A DNA stretch of 64,000 nucleotides from Adiantum capillus-veneris (GCA_014529385.2 CM043965.1:15132912-15196911), one strand, 5' to 3'; shown: positions 34,055 through 45,600, counted from the first letter of the stretch. The notes: generated by a model from the sequence alone, not told the origin. Program-made: numbers and translations.

Positions 34055-34748
34055 TTAAAAAAAAAAACAAGTTTTGAAGTCTGTGAGTGAGCATACTGTG
34101 TATGAGAGAGAGAGTGTGAGCTTCATCTTGACGCAACGTGTGCTCCGGTGGTCGGAATCGAGTGCGGAGAAGTGCAACGTGTTGCCCCCGACGAGAGCTA
34201 CACGCCGATATCTACATTACGCGCATACGATCCGGTTTTGTGAGCTCCTTCTACGAGCTTCATCGGGTGTTTGGGTGAGCATACGTTATCCAATTTTGCA
34301 TTGCAGCATATCCACGCATTCACATTGAGTAGAACTACACATCAGGCACTTTAGATTTCGAAAACGAAGACCTGCAGATTTCGGCCAGACATCCTACGTG
34401 TTTCTGCACCAGGTGTTTTGGGTTGTGATTTTGGTTCATAGACCTTAGGGAGAGCGACCTATTGATATTAGTAGGGTCTCCTTCAAGTTCTATGGTGTTT
34501 CGAGATTGTTTGATGGATGTTCGACTCTAGAAAGCGTCGTAGGAAGTTCCCTCTTGTGCACTCTTGAAGGCTGTGACTTAGACAATTGGTAGAGACCTCT
34601 GTAGGAATTAGTTAGGAGTCGGTGAGCGTAGGTTGACACCTTATGCTTGCTTCTACGCGCCTGCGGATCGAGCTTCGTCCTTAGCTGACATTACATATTA
34701 GGTGAGTTCTCGCTGTGCTGACGTCCATCGCAGCGTATCCCTCCAACA
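34055..34748 (+). repeat. 5' LTR of E1, lacking U3
   Basis: Matches 46389-47124. It starts at an A-run (TTTTAAAAAAAAAAAC) and ends CCTCCAACA. About 245 bp of U3, including the TATA box seen in the 3' LTR, are absent. It contains a motif half-site AGACATCCTACGTG at 34387-34400. Confidence 0.9.
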
Positions 34749-34749
34749 T

Positions 34750-34767
34750 TGGCGCCGCTGCCGGGGA
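34750..34767 (+). other. Primer-binding site, tRNA-Asp type
   Basis: TGGCGCCGCTGCCGGGGA, two bases or fewer after the LTR. It is complementary to the 3' end of plant tRNA-Asp with one difference (GTTGCC in the tRNA complement). Athila/Tat-type elements commonly use this primer. Confidence 0.85.
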
Positions 34768-35278
34768 CGAAAACCTTAGGTAGGTGACCGAGATTAATCC
34801 TTGAGGATTGGGATTTTTGGCTTGCCAAGAGCCTTGCTTTACATTTAGGTAGGATCAGAGAGTGGAGCACTCTCTAGGTCTTAGAGGGAGTCTAGAAAGC
34901 GTGTGTCTGGCCTAGATCCTTCGACTTAGGTAGTTTTAAGTAGTAGTCGAGTTCTAGAGTAGGAGTTGAAGTGGTAGAAGCGGTGAGAAGAGAGCTTGAG
35001 AGCCCGAAGAGGCCAAAAAGCAACCAAAAGCACCATCATCACCATTTCACATGATAGGTAGGAGTAGAGTAAGTAGGACATCATGATTCAGGATCTAGAG
35101 CATTTCATGCATGAACACTTGCTTGGTAAAGTCATTACAAGTTTGTAAAAGAGGCAAAAAGACGCAAAAGTGTGTTTGAAAGTCTAATTGAAGTCCAAAA
35201 GTTACTGTGAGTGTTTCTGATGGACCTACAAAGCATCAGAAGCATTCCTGTCAGAAAAAATTTTAATTTTAAGCCAGG

Positions 35279-36146
35279 AGACATCCTACGCGTAGGATGT
35301 CTACAGGCTAATCTAGGAGGAATTTTGGGATTTTGAGTTGACCAGTCCATTCAGACGGTAGGGTTTACCCTAATTTCAACTGGAAAGTGGAAATTTGGCC
35401 ATATCTTGACAGGCTAAGGCCAGATAGATTGAAATTGCCAGACATCCTACCCAAATAGTGCCAAAACATTATTTTGAGACCAAAACCATAAGAGGGCTGC
35501 ATGAGCATGTCTTGCAAGATATATTGAGTGACTGAAAGGGGTTTCACCTCATTTGGGTGAGAAAATTGGTTTCAAAGCGGACTTTAGTACTTTTGACTGA
35601 AAAAGGCAAGAACAACTGAAATTTTGGACTTTTGACATCCAAACCAAAATCTAAGCATACCATTGGGTTACTGACATCAAGGGGAAGCTGTGGGACAAAT
35701 CTGGGGTCAAACAGGCCAAAAAGACATCCTACGCGTAGGATGTCTTCTGAGTGATTGGGGACTCCAAACTGAATTTTGAGTATAACAAAGTGATAAGCAA
35801 CTCAAGGGGAGCCTAGGCTTTGAGTTTGAAGCCATTCTGATGAAAAAGACATCCTACGCGTAGGATGTCTAATGCAAGAAAATGAAGCTAGACTTTGACT
35901 TTGAGCATAGTAAGGTGTTATATAGCCTAAGGCAAGCCTCCTAGTCAATTTTGGTCCAATTAGGAGTTGATTAGACTGATCAATATCAGCAACAGACTGT
36001 CGAAACAGATTTCTGACTCATTGACCAGCTAATAGGTGTCCAAACCAAAAAGTAAAAGCAGCTGTAGTCTCAGCACAACAAGGGGAAACAACAGTGCAAA
36101 AATCCAGGCAAAACACAACAGGAGACATCCTACGCGTAGGATGTCT
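35279..36146. repeat. E1 leader palindrome array (4 copies)
   Basis: Each copy is AGACATCCTACG followed by its exact reverse complement, a 24-bp perfect palindrome (26 bp for the second copy). Centres are at 35290.5, 35733.5, 35858.5 and 36134.5, giving gaps of 443, 125 and 276 bp. Copies 1 and 3 are 568 bp apart, twice 284. The half-site at 35440 is 282 bp before copy 2. Confidence 0.95.
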
Positions 36147-36526
36147 ATTAGGGCCTACTGCAAGGAAATTTGACCTGGCATTAACAGTGAGATTCCATTT
36201 GGCTTAAGGGTTCCAGAACTTCTTTCAGAAGTGAATTTGGACCTTGTTTGCCCATTTGACGAAGCAAAAACTAAATTCAGACTATTTCGCATAAATTGAC
36301 CAACATCTGAGGGTAGTACTGTTTCAGATTAGCAAACCTAATCCAGAACATCATCAGTATATAAAATACAGTAGTGGTTGAGATTAACTCTCCAGTTATA
36401 CCAATCATTACTAAGATAACCTCTAGCAGATAAATGCTTTGATTCGATTGTCGAAATTAAAATGCTTGTGTACAGGTATATTCAGCAACAAAGCAAGAAG
36501 TTGTGCAGAAACTGACCCTTTGCCAG

Positions 36527-36532
36527 GTGAGT
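36527..36532 (+). promoter_or_regulatory. Candidate 5' splice site
   Basis: CAG|GTGAGT matches the plant U1 consensus at all positions. It sits just upstream of gag, where a donor could feed a spliced mRNA for the 3' ORF (possible acceptor at 42660). No transcript evidence is available here. Confidence 0.4.
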
Positions 36533-36567
36533 GGTTGAATTTGTGATAAATTGCATTGATAAGTTTT

Positions 36568-38771
36568 ATGAATTTAAGATCAGGAAGATACATTGTTAGA
36601 GACGAGAAGGTGGCAGGTGACCAAGGTAGCTTAGTGTCCACCGAAGAGAGTGTAACTCAGGCAAGGCTAGATCCGCTAGCACCGATTATTGAAGAAGTTA
36701 GTGATACTGACACTTCGTCAGACAAATCTTTCTTCATGATGGGTAGTCAACAACCAAAAGGTTTCACCTATGATGGACCTATGCGAGGAGGAAGCACCTC
36801 CCAAAATCCTTTGAGTGATTCCAAGCTCACGGTGATCTTCTTGGAGGGAACAAACTCGAGAGGAGCCCTAGTCTATTCTGACTATCGAGGACGCAAGTGC
36901 ATTTGTATCGAAGAGAGGCCGGCTCAAAGATTGGAGATAATCCGAGTGTATGATGATGGAGATAGATTCCGAGACAAAAAGCGGAACCACTATTTAATAG
37001 TTAGTAACCCTGAAGATTACAATAGATATGGAGATAACATGGAATGGTTTCAGAAACTCAAGAACCGCCACCAAACATTGATCGACCCGGACCTATTTTT
37101 ATTTATGATAAGAAAACAACCAGGGTTCCAACTTATAACGAGAACGTGGGAATCTACAAACATGAGAGCGAGGGTATAGTCTCTTACTTTCGCAGCAAAG
37201 AACCATACGTAAACGAATTAAGCAAAGACAAGGTTCTTTACTTATTCTCTTATGAAACTGCTACGGGGAAGGGCATAGTTTTTGTTGATAGATACGGGCG
37301 AGAATACCAACGTATTCTCCCAGAGGGGGTAGAAAGAGCAACAGGTCCAAGAGCATCAGCATATGCCCCTGAGGAAGTGCCAAGAGCCACCTACACCCCA
37401 AGCAAGTCTACGAATCCCTTTTCAGATGAGTACGATGCAACCTCACATTCCACCCGACCGCAAGCATTCAATGGCCAAGACCAACCAGCAAACAAGCCAT
37501 CATTGCAGGCATGGCTTCGACAGAGTGCAACAATGGAATCAAACCAAAACCGAGATGGTTATCAAGCCGCACGAGGGCTCAGGGATTTGCAAGAACCACC
37601 ACTCTATTCAAGGTATCAGGTAGAGAGTAAGCCAAAGACACAAGGGTCGACAGAGCCTGGAGGGCCACCCATAGAACGAGTTCGAAGAGAAGAACCACCT
37701 CCAGCAAGAACCATTAGAAATTATGGTTTAGGAGCACCACTCGGAGAGGAACCAGCCTATTAGAGAAGGCCTAAGGAGTTATATCGACTAGGACGGGGAG
37801 ATCCCATGATGAGGTTTGTAGACCATCGAAGAATTAGACCTTCTCAAGTGCAAAAATGGGTAAACAAGAAATACACAGGAAGCAGAGACCCAAGAGATCA
37901 TGTAGCAGCCTTTGTGCATGTAATTAGAGCCGAAGAGGTGTTAGATTTTCCTACCCAATTTGCAGGGTTTGGACTAACCCTAGAGGATGATGCTGCCACA
38001 TGGTTTGACTCTGTGGAGCATAGAGACTTTGAGTCGATGGAGGAAGTGTTTGACGAGTTTATCGAGGAATTCTCTCAAAGGGGAATAGCTCATAATACCG
38101 TATCACAAATCCATAAATTCAAACAGAAAGATGAAGAATCTATAGGAAAGGCATCCCTAAGACTAAAAAGATATGTTAAGTTATGTCCTGTTGAAGAACT
38201 GCCAACTCAGTCCAAACTTATGCTGATATTCATCCAAGGACTAAGGAATGCAGATCTCCAGAAAGACTTACATATGAAGAGGAGCACGACGTTGAATGAG
38301 TTGACCAAGGAGGCTCTGTACCTTGTGGACAATTGTGCGGTCTACAAAGAAGGGGAGTTCAAGGACCTTGATGACGATTCGTCTTCACAGCAAAGTGGAA
38401 GCAAGTCTTCTAAGACATCACCGAAAGGAGAAGTAGCGGTAAACCAGGAGCAGCTCGTAGATGAAGTGCTAAAAAAGATCAACTTGTACGCCAAACCCCA
38501 GGCTAAACAGCCCAAGTGGTGTGCCATTGAACAAAAATGGACAAACCATGGGACCAAGGAATGTTATTATAACAAGGGATATGTGAGAGAGAGACCTTAC
38601 ACTCCCCAAGCTCCTGTGGCTTCCCCTCAAGTTCCACCGATGCCTAGATATCAAGCAGGCAACTTACCAGGACCTATAGGTGTAGAAATACCACAACCGG
38701 TGTTGGGGCAACAACCACCCCTACCAGGATTACGACCAGTTGGTATTAGATACACACCAACAGTAAACTGA
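36568..38771 (+). pseudogene. gag: E1 gag polyprotein, one frameshift and one stop
   Basis: The best ATG is 36568 (MNLRSGRYIVRDEKV); E2 starts alike (MNLKSNRVL). The frame shifts near 37075 and has a stop at 37761-37763. The first 400 residues carry an unusual N-terminal region with two similar segments (LTVIFLEGTNSRGALVYSDY and DKVLYLFSYETATGKGIVFV), then a disordered Pro/Gln-rich linker. The retrotransposon gag core follows (PRDHVAAFVHVIRAEEV, DDAATWFDSVEHRDFESM, EFSQRGIAHNTVSQI, FIQGLRNADLQKDL). A CCHC-like knuckle WCAIEQKWTNHGTKEC is at about 38517-38565. The protein would form the particle shell. Confidence 0.85.
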
Positions 38772-39357
38772 ATCAGAGGATAAGGCTTTGGTGCCTATGC
38801 ATGCATATTATTCGGGTGCTCAAGTAAATTTGATCTCTAACGGATTATACCAACATCTCAAAGTCACGGGTCAACTTCATCCTACTCCTCAAGTGCTGGA
38901 AAGTAGCACATCCCACCCGTTGAAAACATTGGGATGGACTATATTGCATGTACAGATACATCAATCTATTTACCCACACAAATTCTATGTGGTGACAGAT
39001 GAAAGCACACAACACCTAATGATGCGGGGGCAACCTTGGCAAAAAGCATACAATGTGAGGATGGATTGGAAAGCAAAGGCGGTCAAAATTCAACATGCAC
39101 ATGAACAACAGGTGATAGCTTTTGCTCAGCAATACAAGCATGATCAATTGCAAGCCATGCAATCACTGGAAACAAAGCCAAAAGCACAAATGCCATTCAA
39201 GAACAACATGATACCCGAAACCACCAATCAGGTAAAAGCCAACCATGCTAATTACAGACATATGAAGTCACCAGCCGCAATGCAAAGATCTAGGTTACCA
39301 ACACAAGGAAAACAAGTATGGATGCGGAAGGATAGAAATGCCATGGCAGACAGATAA
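38767..39357 (+). pseudogene. pro: E1 retropepsin-like protease with altered active site
   Basis: In the +1 frame relative to gag the text reads ESEDKALVPMHAYYSGAQVNLIS. In this family the motif is D-S/T-G-A; here the catalytic Asp is Tyr (codon TAT at 38809-38811). The rest of the fold is present (LGWTILHVQIHQ, HKFYVVTDESTQHLMMRGQP). Proteolysis should be lost, unless the element relies on a partner's protease. A Lys/Gln-rich tail follows (KQVWMRKDRNAMADR). Confidence 0.7.
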
Positions 39358-39837
39358 CAATGCAACAACAAAATTCCAACAAAGCAGATGGTTCAACCAC
39401 AAACCAAGGGAATAAAACAGATATGGATCCAAAAGAAAATGCTTAGCCATAACCCAAATGCCACTCACATTTGGATACCAAAGCAAAAGCAAAAGGAACT
39501 CCCTTCAGTACAAGCAACAACGGAAAGCAGACAGTTGCATTTCAAAAAGGAAAATCGACATATGAGGATGCCAATGAAAGACAAACCAGTGGCAAACAAG
39601 AAAGTGCCAAACCATCTACAAAAATCGGCAGCAACAAAATACCAATGGAAAGCCAAGGCCATACGACCCATAGCCATTACATCCCAGCCCATTCTATCCT
39701 TAAAAACAGCTACGACTCTATCATCAGTTTCGACAAAGCAACTCCCGTTTGCAAAAAAGACAATTAAACAGAGAGCAGTAGAGTTACAGCTGTTACTTGC
39801 AAAGAAAGCACGAAACCTCGACGGCCAATGCCAATAA
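39358..39837 (+). pseudogene. Lys/Gln-rich tail after protease, unrecognised
   Basis: An open frame of about 150 codons with repeated aromatic-basic phrases: KQIWIQKKM, THIWIPKQKQK, and KQVWMRKD just upstream. It has no RT motif. It could be a nucleic-acid-binding tail of the gag-protease protein or drifted sequence. It ends GQCQ at 39837. Confidence 0.45.
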
Positions 39838-41625
39838 GCAACTTGCTTATTCCCTTCTCTTACACAGCATTAATTTTTCCATGCATTGACAGAGTATGCA
39901 TAAAGTAGGGCCCCATTAATCGGCCAGGCATTAGCACAACTTTTTCAACCTATGCACGGCACATACTCCGAGGCGAAACCTTGTCGTTCGGGAGGACTCC
40001 AGCTAGGAGGGGGGGAGGCATTTTAGAGGCACTCTCAAATGCGGAACCAATAACAGAAACAACAAAAAAGGGCATGATTTTCGACTATTTTAAGGGTTGT
40101 TGTTTGATTGCGAAATTTTCTAGAGTAACCCAAGTACATATGCCCTTATACAGCATGAAGCTACAGGTATATGGGGCCAAACGCCAAATCAAGCCCCTAG
40201 GTGTGTGTATATAAGTAGAAATAGCCATTTTTCAGGCAAAAATTTGATAAAACAAAGAAATCTAGCCATAAAAATTGCATGTGAGTGTATATAATGTGTT
40301 GCGGTGATGTTTGTGATTTATTATGATTTTTGGGGATTTTTTGGGTTTGATTTGCTATTATCCTTTTAATTTTGTTAATTTTCGGTAGAAAAACTTCAAA
40401 AATACAAAAAGCAGGTGAAAAACAGTCGTAATGAAAAACCAAAAAAATGGGGATGACCAGTGACTATAGGATTACCTATGGTACAATGGGGGTGCAATTA
40501 TGAGACTGGAGCGGAAAGCGTGTTTTGGCCAAGTTTTGACCGAAATGCCAAATTTCTGGTAAACAGAGCAAATGGAGTCCAAATCAAGAAATTTTTGAGC
40601 CTAAACCGTATCTCGCAAGAAGATAGGAGCACATGTTAAATTTCATGTAAAGTGGTTTGGGGACCTCCATTATAAGAAATTTTCACCCCATTTTTAGCTC
40701 ATTCTCACTATTGACTTTGTGGAGAGAGCTTCTGCCACCTAGAGCGGATTGACCTTCCAGCAGCTTCTACGACGCACACGACTACCCGACGAGCTCCAGA
40801 CATGAGAGGTAGGCTCACCACCTTGAGCTTTTCGCGCATGTTTGTCATTATGTCGCGAAAACTAGCGTAGGGATCACACACAAAGCGGGCGGTAGAGACC
40901 TACAAGTAGAGACGGCCGTCTAACGGCTAACCCGAAAGCAACAAGACTTCATCGGTAGCTTACCCTAGTCTAGGAGACCAGTCCTGGATAGCCAAAGGCA
41001 GTAGGAAACCATCGGGAAAAACCCTAATTCCCAGAAACTCGCAAGAGGCCACCAAATGTGAAATCGGTGAAACGGCGACCAAATGCTACCAAAATTCATG
41101 GGTAGAGCATCTCGACATGCTTGACGAGTCTATATGACCCGCATAACCAAAAAGTGACCCAAAGCGGCACTAACTTCAAAAACGGCATCAAACACACAAA
41201 GCGCCAAATTGCACTTACGGCCAAACCGCAAGTTCGTTTGCCACCAAACTTCACGAGCGGCTTTTTTAGACCATCAACAACCAAGTCCTATGGTGGTAGA
41301 CCACCACAAATCATCAAAGGTATGTAAACGCAACCACGGGTGCTTCTAGAGCGACAAATTGCCAAATGGAGCTCCGGTGAAGCCAAAGTCGACAAAATCC
41401 ATACGGCAAGGATCCCCAAGGGATCGGGAAGCTATGGAGACCAACATCAAGAAATTTCATCGCCAAAAAGCACGCCAAAAGTCAGAAAATGGCTCAGAGG
41501 CTCTGAAGTCCACACAGGGAGTTATACTCTATCCATTTGACTTTTTTGTTGAAATTAGGCTCAAAAGGGACTTAGGGGGGCAAAGGGCAAGCACTGGGAG
41601 CACCAGCACTGGAAAAATCACCAGG
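39838..41625 (+). other. Non-coding region of E1 between gag-protease and the second array
   Basis: No domain found. A purine-rich AGGAGGGGGGGAGGC at about 40002-40017 could prime internal plus-strand DNA. A TATA-like TATATAAG (40208-40215) and a following transcript-like segment ending CATGAGAG|GTAGGC at 40801-40815 make an internal promoter with a donor site possible but unproven. Confidence 0.45.
40208..40215 (+). promoter_or_regulatory. Candidate internal TATA box
   Basis: GTGTATATAAGTAG lies 2.45 kb upstream of the 3' ORF. Its style is like the E1 and E2 LTR TATA boxes (AAGGTATATATA, AAGGTATAAAAG), but the match is short. Confidence 0.3.
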
Positions 41626-42502
41626 AAACATCCTACGCGTAGGATGTCTCAAGGGCACTTTTTGACACAAACTCCAACATTTTTTATCATGCACATGTTC
41701 TGAATGACATTTACAAGCCATACACCAAGTTTCATCACAATTGGACCAAGTTTGACCTCATATGCATGGAAAAACGCAAAGTTACGGCATAGAGGCAATA
41801 ATGGGCCAAAGACCAACCAAATCTTGTCCAAATCCATGAAACTTGCACAACACATTCACCGACACATCAACAAACAATTTGTGTGGTCAGGTAGAAAAAA
41901 TGATGAAATAGATATCCTACACGTAGGATGTCTAATTGACCTTTTTGACATGCAATGGATGTTTTATCATTCCAGATCAAATCACCTCATCATCAGGAGC
42001 CCATATATCAAGTTTGAAGCCATTCTAATCACTTTTGACCCCCAACACCCTCAGGATACACTTTTTGAGCCCAAAAACACCTCACAGAGCCTTACAAGCA
42101 TCAAATCATGTCTAAATTTAAATCCAAGAACATGGCCATGTTCCATAGGCCAAGGAAAACCCATAGAACAAGTTTCATGTCATTTTGATGAAAAAGACAT
42201 CCTACGCGTAGGATGTCTCCAGCATAAATTTAGCCTTCTTTGCAAAGAATGACATCATGGGAGCCAATACCATGGTGCAATGAGCCCATATACCAATTTT
42301 TAACCCATTTGGACATCAATTGCTACCTATGATGGACATTCTACCCAAATTGTGACCTAAAGCCTAAATCATCCCAAAAATCCACTTTTTGATATCCAAA
42401 TCCAAATCCAAGCATATAGCCATGTTCCATGAGCTTTACACTACCTGCATGTCAAGTATGAACCAATTCTGATGAAAAAGACATCCTACGCGTAGGATGT
42501 CT
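41626..42502. repeat. E1 second palindrome array (4 copies, 284-bp period)
   Basis: Copies at 41626-41649 (one base off), 41910-41933 (two changes, C to T and G to A), 42195-42218 and 42479-42502 (perfect). Centre-to-centre gaps are 284, 285 and 284 bp. TGATGAAAAAG precedes copies 3 and 4 here and leader copy 3. A related half-site GGACATTCTACCCAAAT lies at about 42334, echoing GACATCCTACCCAAAT at 35441. The intervening sequences look like diverged repeats. Confidence 0.95.
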
Positions 42503-42659
42503 AGATGGAAATTTTTGGCCAAATTTGCACTGTGAGCACATGCACAGCTTCACAAGTTCCTTTTAAGCTTTATTTTCAATTTCAAGTCATTTGGATAAGT
42601 AAAACTCAGTTTCACAGCTAATATGGAAAAAACGCTAACTTCGGACTACTGAGTGCAAC

Positions 42660-42661
42660 AG
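42660..42661 (+). promoter_or_regulatory. Candidate 3' splice site before the 3' ORF
   Basis: GTGCAACAG|GATCTATGG, with a branch-like GCTAACT about 25 bp upstream. The pyrimidine tract is weak. It would join the donor at 36526 or at about 40809 to the 3' ORF. Confidence 0.3.
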
Positions 42662-42666
42662 GATCT

Positions 42667-45600
42667 ATGGCGGCCTCGAAGTCACCGGCAAAGAGGAAAA
42701 GAATGGCCATCAAAGATTATCTGGACGAAGTGGAACCCTTTGTCATTCCAGAAGGAACACTAAAGCCCACCAGCACCTGGATACAAGAGGATATGTTAGA
42801 GTCGAATGACCTAAAGATCTACCAAGGAGTGTTCAAAGACAATGAAGGCAATGTCATAGAGCTACCAATGCTGCCGAGAGAACTCAACGAGTTTGTACGA
42901 AGAAAGATGGCTGGCTACTTGGAGAAAATTGATCTCCACAACTTCTTCGAAGCAATACCGGCAGGAGTGGACGTCAAAAGAGTCTGGGAGTTTGTAATAA
43001 GCATCAAAGAGGATGGAGTAGCCAAGGTAACAGATTTACAAGGCAGACCAGATACAGAGATAATAATCACTGAGCGGGTTGTAGCCCATGCACTAGACCT
43101 CTCCAATGAGGGAGACAGTGTAACAAAAAGAAGGGATGAAGTGAAGGTGTACAAAGAGAAAAAGGCAAATTACACCTTTGAAGACATTGCCGACCCAAAG
43201 GTAGCAATCATGAGCCAGTTATACAACCAGTACTTCCACATGTGCATGAAGAGGCCACAGAAGTACAGGATGCCGCCAGGTGCAATTGCCACAATGTTTA
43301 CTTGGGCAATGACAAAAGGCACCCCAAAGATAATCAACTATGCGGCATACATACATGACAACTTAGTAAAGATGGGCAACAAAAAGGCAACCTACATAGT
43401 GCCAGGAGAACTGATCACCAAGTTGGTATATGGGGCACTACACGCTAAAGGAAGGTGGCCTGACCCCCCATCTCAGAATGATTGGCTGAGAGTAAAAGAA
43501 GACAAGGAAGATGAGCCTCAAAGGGCACCAAGGGTGGCTACGAGGTTGAAAAGACGGCTAGAGCCAGTTGAAGAGGAGCAACCCGAGCAGAAGAAAGGAA
43601 AGAAAGAGTTTGCTCAAGTGCCGGCCAAAGAGACAAGGTCACAAAAAGCGGCAAGACTAGAGAGGCTGATGGAGAGTTTCCGAGCAGAGAGAGCCCTCAA
43701 GGGTGATTTAAACGAACTCTGGAAGCCATCTCTCGAGTCTATGTCCGGATCATCCAGAAGAGCGCAAAGGGACCGCTTTGAAGATTATATCAAAAAATTT
43801 GAGATTCTTGATGCTGCAGCAGAAAACATCCCCCATGTCCCTTTCACAGAGGAGGAAGTAGAGCAGATAAGGCAGAAACTGCTAGATGAACAAGAAAGCC
43901 AAGAAAGAGAAAGAAAAACAAAAGCAGACAGGGACTTAAAGGGCAAACCTGCAACTTTATCATCCAGTCCTAAACCCAGCCCACCGCCCTCACCACCTCC
44001 TAGCAGCCCTCCATAGGAAGACAAGGAGGCTGAGGACAAACAAGAAGAAAGGCAAGCAGAGGAGCAAGAGCAAAGGCAGGAACCTGAGCCAAAAGAAGAG
44101 GCCAAGCCTGAATCTCAGCAAAAAGGATTAGATGAGGCCTATTATGCATTTTTGGACATGCTAGCTGCAGGCTATACGAAGGAAGAAGCCGCCACAGTCG
44201 CATTCGACTTGGCGAGAACAGGGCCTAAAGAACAAATGCAAGGCATCAGGCTAGTTGAGCTAAAAGAAATTGCTACCAACACGGTAGACCTACACCCGCC
44301 CTCCAATGACTGGGACGTGGTGATGACAAAGCTAGCCGGATTGAGGGCACAATCCATGGCTTCAGAGAAAGAACTGACAACTCTCAAAACCACTGAAGAA
44401 CAGATCAAAAAGGAAGTAGATTCTCTGCAGGCACAAAGCCAAAGGCAAAAGGAGAGAGAAGATGACCTGCAGGCCAGCTTGGCAAGGGCTCTGCAAAAGT
44501 GCCAAGCAATGGAAGACGCAAATGAGGCAGCAGCAAAAAGAATACAAGAGGCTGAAGAAGAGTGTCAGCAGCTCAGCAAGTCATTGCAAGATGCCGAAAA
44601 AGAACGAGATAATCTGACGCTACAGCTGGCAAAAGAAACGAAAGAAGTAGAGGCTATGAGGAATGCCAAGGAGAGAGCAGAGATAGAACAAGAAGCAAGC
44701 CTGGATGAAGTCCTTGAGCTCAAGGACCAACTAAAAGTCAAAGATCAAACCATCCAGAGGCTGCAAGCATCACCTGCTAGAGTCAGAGCTACGAGCTTGA
44801 CTCAAATCATTTCTGAGAGTCAACTATATGAAGAGCAAATGCAGGAACTTCAGAAGGAGCTGACTCTCGAGAAAAAGCAGAGATTGATGATGGCTGAAGG
44901 TTCTATAGTAATGCAAACAAGAATGGAGGAGGGCCAGAAAGCCCTACAAGAAGAAGTGGAAAGCATAAAGATAAAACTCGAGAAGGCGGAAAGAGTAAAC
45001 GCTGAACTAAATGACCTCCTCGTGAATATGAGCGGAGAAGCTGAAGCGGAAAAGCAAACACTCCTCAGGCAAATTGAGGAGTTGAAAGGCCAGCAATGAG
45101 GAGAGGCAGAAAGCTCAGGGCCAGCCGCCAATGAGGGCATCGACCTCGAAAATCCTGTGGACACTCCTATGCAAGAGGAAATCATAGCAGGATCTTCCAA
45201 GAGCCACAGGATCTAACACAAGAAGAGGAGGAGAAATTGCGTAAGGCAATAGAGGAAGAACTCAGAGAAACCATGAAGGAAGCCTTGGAGTGGGAGCAAA
45301 GGGTCTTCAAATCTATGACCATTCAGAAGATCGACGCCAGAAATCTCAGGCGCGAGTGGCTTCAACCCTCTCTCCCATATCCATTGCTAAAATATGAGGC
45401 AACTACAATAAACAAGAAGATCAGAGAAGAGCCAGCTGTACCTCTCTACAATGCAGACACCTCAAAGCCAGAAGGAGTTAAACTTATTGTGGATTCTCAG
45501 CCAAAGTGGAGGAAGGCTTGGCTTACAAAGTACCCACAATACCTAATCCACCTGATAGAGGCACCTAAACATATCAGAGACAACCTCAGCTTCTGTCCTC

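Larger units (their letters stand above)
34768..36567 (+). other. Leader of E1 with palindrome array
   Basis: No coding domain. Four palindromes lie at 35279-35302, 35722-35745, 35847-35870 and 36123-36146, and a half-site (AGACATCCTAC) at 35440-35450. A strong 5' splice-site match, CAG|GTGAGT, is at 36524-36532, 36 bp before the gag ATG. Confidence 0.7.

Noticed and set aside
35279-42502. CRISPR-like array of palindromic repeats
   Set aside because: The spacers are about 260 bp and related to each other, the context is a plant retrotransposon, and there are no cas genes. The palindromes are treated as retroelement motifs.
42915-45200. Antisense frames in the E1 3' ORF (for example 43785-44105, Ser/Cys-rich)
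   Set aside because: Shadows of the coiled-coil and Pro-rich codons on the plus strand.
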